A stretch of 18,113 nt of DNA from Caldilineae bacterium (lineage in GTDB: Bacteria > Chloroflexota > Anaerolineae > JAAEKA01), in NCBI GenBank assembly GCA_020634555.1, contig JACKBK010000051.1:1-18113 (forward strand). Reading direction: 5' to 3'. Numbering within the stretch: the stretch's first letter is position 1; each line of letters starts with the position of its first letter. The notes below the pieces were generated by a model. It saw nothing but the letters and a program-made list of their open reading frames with translations. It did not search any database and was not told the origin of the DNA. A program made the translations under genes and the position numbers. Of this stretch, positions 1 to 9,700 are shown one piece after another.

Positions 1-760
1 ACGTGCCGGTATTGGTGACGGTCACGGTGAACTGGGCAGGCGAGCCGGGACCGCCGGCCACACTGGCCGGATCGATGGCCACAGCCACTGTGCGCAGGCC
101 GACCACGTCCAGCACCGCCTGCGCGCTCTCGGCCGCGCCGTTGCCCGCGGTGCCGGTCACGGAGAAGCCAAAGGCGCGCGGGCCGGCCTGTGGGGTTACC
201 GCGAGGGTCGTCGTTGCCGATCCGTTGGCAGGCACAGCCAGAGACGGTACGAGGGTGACATCATGGTCGTCCAGCCCGGTCACCGCCAGCGCCACGGTCT
301 CGCCGGCCGGCGTGTGGTTGGTGATGGTGACCGTGTATTCCACTTCCACACCCTGCCGGCTTTCCTGCGCCGGCGGGGTGATCGCAACGTCCAACGCGTC
401 GCTGACCTGCAAGACGCCGCTGGCCTGATCCGTACCGCCCGCACTGTTCTCGACCACTATCGTCAGCGGGTAGTCGCCCAGCGCGTCCTGCGGCAACTGG
501 ATCAGCAGTGTCTCGGTCACGGTGGCGCCTGGCCCGATGGCCACACTGGCCGGCAGGCTGACGCTCCACCCGGCCGGCAGGCCGTTGACTGCCAGCGTGT
601 AGGTGTCGCCCGCCGCGGCGGGATTGCTCAGCACCACGCCGAAGCTGGCGTTGCTGCCGGCGTAGCCGGTCTGCGTCTCCGGCGCCAGCGCCACAATGTG
701 CGGCGCGGCGACCCACAGCGGCGGCAGGTGCAGCGTGTTCTGGCCGCTGCCCAGTGTGTA
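1..760 (-). repeat. C-terminal NEW3 block of gene A, near-identical copy of 12547-13306
   Basis: This block encodes gene A residues 3494-3746: two complete NEW3-like domains and the start of a third (landmarks NGLPAGWSVSLPASVAIGPG and EVEYTVTITNHTP). It aligns to 12547-13306 at a constant offset of 12,546 bases with no gap. A hand count gives about 55 mismatches in 760 bases. Similarity falls sharply just beyond 760. The copy may continue past the left edge. Confidence 0.9.
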
Positions 761-3700
761 GCTGATGGTCGTTCCCGCAGCCACGAGGCGAGCCTCGCCC
801 GGCGCCATGCCGGTCAGCGCCAGGTCGAGGGTCCGGACGACGACCGGGCTGGAGACGGTCTGCACGAAGTCCCAGGCGTAGGTCGGATCGGCCGACAGAT
901 TGGGTGGCACGTCAAAGCCGGTTACACTCAGCCCATCCATGCCGACGGTGTGCGAGATATTGACCCCGAAGATGGGCAGAACCACCTCGCCGGGGAACTG
1001 GGTCTTGTACGTGTTGTGGATCGCCCAACTGTCGAGCTCGGTGGCGGGAATGGTCAGGTCGTCGTTGACGTTGGTGATGTGGTAGGCGTGCTGGTTCCAG
1101 AGCGACCGGGCCTGCCCCCACAGACCGTCGAAGCCGAGGACGACGACCCCGTCGACCTGGGTGGCGATCACGATCTCGGCCGAATCATCGCCGTCCACGT
1201 CGGCGATGATCGGGTAGTCGGTGCCGGAGCGGGTGTAAATGGAGAGGTCGTTGAACAGGACAGAGCCGTCGAGGCCGTTGAAGATGTTGAAGCCCTGCTG
1301 CAGGCCGTTCCAGGCGATCTCATAGATGCCATCACCGTTGAGATCGAGCACGGCCGCGCTGTTGGCCGAGGTGCTGTCCTCGGCGTTGACACTCCACAGG
1401 AGCGAGCCGTCGGCGTTGACAGCGTAGAGCTTGCCAAAGCGACCGGGCTCGAATTCGTATCGCATACCGGTAATTATCTCGATCTCGCCGTCGCCGTCGA
1501 TGTCGGCGATGCTGACGCCGCCCGGCTCGCCGGGGTCGAGAGGTGTTGTCCAGAGAACAGAGCCGTCGTCGTTGAGTGTGGTCAGATTGCCGTTCGAGCT
1601 GACGGCGATTTCGGGGTCGGGATCTCCACCCGGCAACTGGCCATCGACGTCGGCCACCGCCATGGAGCCGAACAGGCCATCCTGGTCGGTGATCAAGGTG
1701 TGGGTCCAGATCAGGCTGGGAGTCCCAAGGTTGAAGTCGTAGAGGTAGACATAGGCCGGCTTGGTCGGGAAGCTCGACTTTCCGTATTCGCTGACAACGA
1801 TGTCCAGAACACCGTCGCCCGTCATGTCGGCCAACAGGGGGATACCGACTGGCGTGGCCATGGTGACCGACCAAAGCTCGGTGCCGTCTGCGTCGAGCAC
1901 GATCAGATCTTCCTTGGCGTTGACGACGATCTCCGGTTCGGGATCGGCGTCAAGGTTCCCCAGGGCAGGGGCGCCGATATAGTCGTACATCTTGATCGAC
2001 GTGTCTTCCCACCACAGAGTCCCATCGGCGTGGTAAACCCGCAGGCTGTTGTTGCTGAGCGCGACGATCTCTGTGCCGGCATAGGCCGGGTCGAGATCGC
2101 CCAGAGCGGGGGTACCGATGTCGCCGCTGCTGTAGGCATCGCTCCAGATGACGGCGTCGCCGTCACCGGTGTCGCCGCCATCCCCGCGATAGACAAACAA
2201 CTTGTTGCCGCCGCTGGTGGCGGAGCCAAAGACCAACTCGACGATGCCGTCGCCGTTGATGTCCCCGGCCGTGAAACCGCTGCAAATGCCGCAGCTGAGG
2301 GCGTTGCCGCTGGCTTCAGGGCCGTTCCATTCGACGATGGGTAGGTACGGGGTGTTGGTCGCCGGCGAGGCGAAGGCGTCGGCCCGGATGTTCCCACCCC
2401 TCTCGATGCGGACGGAGTGGGGCCCGTCGCTCAGGCCGTTGAAGTGGAAGGCCAGGGGAGAGCTGGTGAAGCCGTAGAAGAGGTTCACGGTGCCGACAAA
2501 CTGGTTGTCGATAAAGACGTCGAGGTTGCTGGTGTTGTTGTTTCCGAAGCCGTAGAAGGTGAAGCTGTCGCCAACGAAAGTGTACCAGAGGGCCGCGCCG
2601 GCGTTCATGTACCTGTCGCCGATGGCGTCCGGATTGAGGATGCCGCTAAAGGAGTTGCTGTAGTGAATGCGGGTGTTGGCCTGCGGGTCTCCCAGCCAGG
2701 CGTCGATCAGCCCATCGGCCACCGGTGTGTCGTCATAGACGTCGAGGAAGTCGAGGACCACCTGGCCATCGCCAACGACGGAGACGCTGATCGTGTGGCT
2801 ACCTGGGGGGAGCGCGAACTGGGTTTCGGTGATAGTTTCCGAGCCGTTGAGGCTGATCGTGCGGGTCAGCACGTCGTCGAGATAGATCTCTGCCGTGCCG
2901 CCAGAGCTGTACTGCAGGAGGCCGAGGTTGGCCCAACTGCCGCTGAAGGTCAGGCTGGCGCTGCGGCCGGCCTGGTTGGTGCGGACCATCTCGTAGGCGC
3001 TGTAGCCGCTAACGAGAATGGCATTGGAGGTATCGGTAACCCGGACCCAGCCGGTCGGGCGCTTGTCCCAGCCGTAGCCATCATAAGTAAATGCATCTTC
3101 CTCGTAGCGGGTCAGCCCGGCCGGGGATGGATTGGTGTGGGCTGGCTGCGTGGCCGGCGTCGTTACCGTGTCGAGAGCAATGATCGCCCGCTCGCCGGTG
3201 ATCTGCAGCAGGTGAGCTCCGGGGCCGAAACCGTCAAAGGCGAACGGTCGCACTTCGGCCTCACCGTTCCAGAGGTTGATCGACGGCTGCTCGACCCCGT
3301 CGACGAAGACCCGGGCATACGGGTCGTCGAACTCGCGGGCAATTGCATCGAACTGGACCGAATCTCCTTCGAACGGTATCCAGGCCGTGCCGGTCTTATG
3401 TTGGTAGCTGACCGGCGGCTGGCTGCGCCGGTAGGTGCCTCCGCTGGCCACCGGATCGCTCAGTTCACCCCAGTTGGCGTTGACGTAAGCGGCTGTCTCG
3501 ATTTCCTGAGTGCCACCGGGCAGGGCCGTGCCGTCCCAGACGTCGATGAAGTCGAGTTGAAGCCGCGCATTGAGGGCGAAGGGATTCTGCGCGCCGGTCA
3601 GGGTGACGTTGATGGTGTGGCTGCCGGTGGCCGGCAGCGGGTAAAAGCGGGTCAGATTGAACGGATCGGGGCTGTAGGTATCGACCGTCTCGACCAGCCC

Positions 3701-6700
3701 GCCGTCGATAGTGATGTCGACCAGGCCGCCCCGTTCATAGGCGTGGAGGCCAACGGCTACTGCTGCTCCGTCGAAGGCCAGTTCGACCGTGTTCCCGGCT
3801 GTGCGCGTTTCCAGGACGTAGCCGCTGCTGGCCAGGTTGTTGGCGGTGGGGAAGAAGGTGGATGCTGCCTGGTTCAGAGGTAAGCCGTTGTAGCGCAGGT
3901 CGGGATGCTCGTCCTCGTAGCGGCAGTAGGGGCCGCAGGCAAGGTCGGTGGCCGGTTCGATGGCCGGCGCATGAAAGCGGTCTACTGTGGCCACACCGCG
4001 CGGGGCGCGGATGAGCATCACGTGGGGACCGGCCCCGAGGCTGTCCAGGGTCAGCGTGCGGATCACGTCGACCGGGCTTTCGAGGTCAATGGAAGTTACG
4101 TAGTTGCCATCGAGCCAGACCTGGGCTAAGTCGCCGCCATTGTAAGCGAACGCTTCGTAGGTGACCGAGTCGCCGGTAAAGTGGAACCAGACACTACCGC
4201 TGTTGGAGCGGACGTAGCTGCCGCTCGCGGCGTTGGGTTCGTTGATCAGGGACCAGCCGCTGCTGTAGCGCAGCCGGTCGATATCCTGGAAGTCGGCCTC
4301 GAACACGCCGGCCGGCTCGGCGGCGCCGTCCCAGGTTTCGAAGTAGTCGAAGTACAGCCGCTTTTGGCCGCTCAGCGGATTGGTGGTAGGCAGGACTGTG
4401 AGCGTAATTGTGTGAGGGCCGGCGCCGAGGCCGTTGTAGGTCGCGCCGATTGGCTCGTTGGCGCGGCGGTAGGTGTCGATGGTCTCCTGAAGGAGGCCGT
4501 CAATGGTCACGTCAACCTGGCCGCCCCGGTCGGTGCCGATGAGGCCGAGGGAGACCCAGTCTCCGGTGAATTCGTAGCTGACCGTTGCGCCTGCCGTGTT
4601 GCCGTTGTAGGCGGTATCGCTCCGGCTGGCCGTTCCTTCCGGATCATAGTTCCAGTTGCTGACGGTCGACGTAAACGGCAGCCCGTCGTAACGGATGGCC
4701 GGATCGAACTCTTCGATGCGCATGATGCCGGTCTGGACGGGCGGGCTATAGGCCGGCGTGGTCGCCGGCGTCGTCACCCGGTCTACCGTGATCAGATCCT
4801 GGTGCTGGCGCAGGGTCAGCAGATGGAGGCCGCTGCCGAAGCCGGTGAAGCTGATCGTTTCGGTTACCGGATCGACGCTGAAGAGGTCGATCCGGGCCAG
4901 GTGCTGGCCGTCGACGAAAAACTCGGCCGGGCCGGCGCCGTTGTATTTGTAGACGTCGACGCTGATGCTATCCGCTTCGAAAGGCAGCCAGGCAGTCCCG
5001 TCGCCGCTGCGAGCGTAGGTGCCGCCGCTGGCCACCGCGCCGCCGTTGATGGTTGTATTCCAGTTGTTGCTGTAGAGGAAATCGCCGCTGTCCTGCTCCA
5101 GCGAGCCGTTAGGAATCGGCGTGCCGTCCCAGGTATCGAAGAAGTCGAGATAGACGCGCTCGTTGGTCGCGTTGGGGTTAACGGCCGAGAGCGTTGTCAG
5201 GCTGATGGTGTGGGCGCTGTTGCTCAAACCGTCGAAGATGACGTCGAGGTTGCCGTTTTCGTTGCTGTAGAGGTCGACGATTCCTTGCGACGACCCGTCG
5301 ATGAAGAGTTCGACGGCGCCGCTGTCGTCGGTCGTAACGAAGCCGACGTTGACCCAGGTGCCGGTGAATGGGAAGCTGGCGGTGCTTCCGGTAGCCGTAC
5401 TGCGCTGGGCGTTGCCGCCGCTGGAAGGCGTAAGGACGCCTGTTGTGTTCCAACTTCCGGTGTAGGTCACAGCCGGGTCCGACGATTCGGTCCGGGTGTA
5501 GCCGGCCGGGGCCAGCGGTGCATGGGCAGCGGAGGGAAGATTCTCAACGTCTGACGACAGGTCGTCGGTCACCGGGTCGGTGCTGGCCAGGATGACGTCA
5601 GCCGGTTCCACGGTTTCCTCAAGCGCCGCTGTTTCAGCGACCGTCGGCTGCGACCCGTTGTTTCTGATGCCGGTTGGCTGCCACAAAGGCGCGGCAGTGA
5701 TGTTGGTAGGCACGATCGTGTCCACCAGGATCTCGGTGGTAATCACCGTCGTCACCGAGACATCGCCGGGTGCGACGACCAGCGGGTTGACGCTGTGGCT
5801 GGCGCCCAGCGCCTGGCCGACGCCGAAGGGTGTGACCCCGTAGCCGTCGGGCACCAGCGCCAGCGATGCGTCCAGCAGCTCGACCTCCACCGTGTAGACG
5901 CCGCTGTTCCAACCCGAGGTGTCCACCGTTTGCAGCGCGTAGCTCTGCGGCGAGCCAGGCAGGATCGTCAGCGGCTGGTCGTCGGTGTAGGCCGTCGCGC
6001 CGCTCGAATTGGCGATGGTTGTGCGTGCCGTCACCTCGCGGCGCAGGTTGGCCACGTTGGCCACGTCGATGCTGATCGCGGTGGAGCTGACGCCGGTCTC
6101 CACGAAGGGCGGGTCGGCCTCCACCGCGGTGATCTGCACGAACTGGTTGACCACGTTCAGCCCGGCGCTGGCCTCGGCCGAGACATCGCCCACGACATCA
6201 GGATCGGTAGCGGCCACCTGCGCGTGCAAAACCTCAAACCCGAGCGCGGCCGTCGTCACGTTGTAGACCAGCGGCTGGCTCTCGCCGGGGTTCAGGCTCA
6301 GGCTGTCGTAGTCGGGGCCGGCCGGCAGGGTCGTGGTGACCGCATAGCTGGTGGCCACCGATCCCTTGTTGGTCACCGTCAGCGTGTAGACAGCGCTGTC
6401 GCCCAACAGCACCGCGTCGATGGACGGCGTGAACCTGGCCGCCGGCTGGTGCTGCGCTGACTGGCAGACGGCCACACCCAGCGCGGCCGCCGAATCGCTC
6501 AGATCCGCCAACGCCGCGCTGATGGCCGCGTTGCCCGAGGCCGACCCCAGCGCCGCGGCATCGGCCTCGACCGCGGCTGTATCGACCGTCGGCCAGGCCA
6601 CGTTGACCAGCGTCACCAGCGTGTTGGCCGCGGCGACCGTCGAGTCGCGCAGCGCGCTGCTGCACGTGCCGCCGTCGCACGACGCCTCCAGCTCGCTGGC

Positions 6701-9700
6701 CGCGCCGGCCAGGCTGCTGAACGCGGCCGCCAGCGCGCTGTCTTCCGTGCAGGCCAGCACGTTCGCACCGGCGTCATAGACCGGCGCGCTCAGCGGGCCG
6801 GCCAGATAGACCAGCATCGCGGTGGTCGGCGTGTAGGCGATGGTCGGCGCCGGGCTGCTGACCGCGAAGGGGTAGTCCACGTTGCGCTGGCCGGTGGTAA
6901 CCGCGAAGTTCAGCGTCTGCGTGGCCGACTGGCCGGGGTTCAGCGCCACCGGGCTGGCCGGCGATGAGACCGTCCAACCCGCCGCGGGCGCCTCTGCCAG
7001 CAGATCGAAGGAGCCGGGCGCGTTGCCGACGTTGGTCAGGGTGACGTCAAACGTGCCGGCCGTGTTTTCTTCGAGATACTGCTCGGCCGGGCTGACCTGC
7101 ACGAAGGGGAAGGGCACCGACGGGACGCTCCACGAATCGCTGTCGCTGGCCGTCACCGCGCCGTTGTCCTGGGCGGTGGCCACGACCGTGAAGGGGTAGT
7201 TGGTCCCGATGGCCGGCAGGGTCGCCACCGTGGGCAGGATGTGCAGACCCAGTTGCACCTTCTGGCCGGCCTTCAACGGCACCGCCAGGCTGGTGGCGCC
7301 GGGCGTGCTGCCCAGGATCGACCAGCCGGCCGGCAGGCCGCTGACGGTCACATCGTAGGTGCGATCGACCGACGAGGCGTTGGTCAGATCGACCGCGAAG
7401 GACGCGCCGGTGAGCTGCATCCGCCCGTCGTTGACCGCCAGATCGTAGACGCCCGCCACTTCGTCGCCCCACGGCACGGTGTAGGTCGGATCGACGAACA
7501 CGTTCAGTTGGACGCCGTCCACCGGGCTGACGGTGACCACATGCACCGCTGAGACTGCCAGATCAGGCGCGTCAGACGGCTGGGCGAAAACCACGATCTC
7601 GTGCGCGCCGGCCGCGGCATCGATCGGCGATTGCACATTGACGTTGCCGCTGGTGTCGATGCTGACGTCCCAGCCGGTTGGTGCGTAGACGGTCATGGTG
7701 TAGGCGTCGCTGACGTTGGCGCCGACGCTGGCGCTGAAGCTGACCGAGCCGCCGGCGGCCGTGCTGCTGGCGATGCTGCTCAAGCCGAGGCGGTAGAAGT
7801 CGGCTGTGCCGCTGAACACAAAGGCGTCGTCGGTTCCCGCGCTGCCGGTGACGCTGGCGCTGCCGGCCGCGTCGCCCAGCGCGAAGCCGGACGACGCCAG
7901 CACGGGCGTGCCACCCACGGTGACGGTCCCGCTGGCGTCGGCGATCGTGTAGCCGCCGCTGCCGGTGGTCGTTGCCACGCTGCCGGCGAAGCTGGGCGCG
8001 GCCGTGTGTCCGCTGCCGATCAGGCTGACCGCGTCGCTGGTCACCAGCCGCAGGTCGCCGGTGTAGTCGTTGCCGCCCACGCTGACGACTGCGCCGCGCA
8101 GTATCAACTCGAAGCTGGCCACGCTGCTGAGGTCGGCGGTGTAGGAATCGCGGTTACTGCCCGCGGCCAGTTGCGCCGATACCGGACCATGCAGCGAGAG
8201 GCTGCCTGCGGCTGTGGCAGCGACGTCAATCGGACTGCCGTCGGTGGTCGCTACAGCCGGGCTGCCGGAATTGGCCGGTGCGGCAGTTACCGTGCCGCTG
8301 CCCAGCAGTGTCGCTCCTTGGAAGACTTGTGCGTTTACAACCCAGAGATTGTCGAATTCAAAGTTGTTCTGGGCGTTGCTTGCCCAGGTTTCGCTGGTCG
8401 AGCGGTGGACGCCGACCAGCGGCGTCGTGACGTTGACGGCGACAGTGTTGCCGGTCAGGTTGGCGGTCTGGTTGACCACGGCGCTGGCGCTGGTGGTCGG
8501 GTAGGTCACGTCGAAAGGCAGGTTGATCTGCATCTCAGGCAGCGGCGGATCAGCCTTGGCCAGCGCCGCGTTGCCGGCCGCCGTGCCCGCTGTGACACCT
8601 GCCTTACACCATTTCTTGTCTACCTTGCCTTTGCAGACCTTTTCGGCCTCCTTGCCCTTCTCCGCCGCGACCTGCTTGGCCTGCGACACAACGCTGCCGA
8701 TGTCGTCTGGGCCGAAGGGCACCGCGCCGAAGAACGATCCCCAGAAGCCCATGGTGGTGGCGATGAAGCCCGCGCCAAAGCCGCCCACCAGACTGCCCAC
8801 CTTCTGGGCAAATTTGCTCAGCACCGCATACGAGACGGCCATGTGCAGGCCGTTCTCCATGACGTCGATCATCTCCATGGTGTCGTGACTGAGCAACAGC
8901 CATCCGATGGTAGGCGCATCGGCGCCCGGCAGCGTCACCATGGCTTCCGGCACCAGGACGTTGAGGTCGGGGTTCTCCGTCAGCGCGGTAGAGATGCGCG
9001 CCTTGGCCTGCGCCGAGATGGGCAGCGCGTTGAGTTCGTCCAGCGTGCCGACCGTGTAGCGCGAGACGGGGACGCTGTCCAGCTCGGCCTGGTCCAGCAC
9101 CGCGATGACGCTGGTCACCGGCGCCGGCGAGACCTCGTCCAGCACGCCGTGCTCCAGCGACAGATCCAACATGCCGCGGGCATAGTTGAACGCCTGCACA
9201 CCGGCATCGGTCTGGCCGGGATAGCCCAGCGCGCGCATGCGGTTGCGCCCCAGGTCGAAGGACATGGCGTCGGTCTCCTCGGCCTCGTTACGCTCCCAGC
9301 CGAGGGTGAAGACGCGCGGCGTCGCGGCGTAGCTCCGGGTGCGCAGGCTGCTGGTCAGGTAGTCGAGACCCATGTCCGAGGCGCGCAGGAACTTGTAGAG
9401 GTGCAGCTTCTGTCCCAGCCGCGCCGCCTTGCCGAAGGCGATGACCGCCTGCTGGGAGGCCGCGGTAACCTCAGGACCGGGTGCGTTCGAGTCTTCGAGG
9501 CCGCTGACCGCGTCCCAGGCGTCGCCCACATCCAGCCCCAGGGTGACCATGCTCTGATAGGTGTCGTCGATGGCGTAAGCGGGCAAGCGCGAGGTGGCGA
9601 CCATGGTCGCCCAGGAAGACAGCGTGCTGACACGGGCCGTCTCGTCGCGGCCGATGTCGCCCACCAGCCCGCCGCCGGTGCGGGCGTCGTAGCCGATGTC

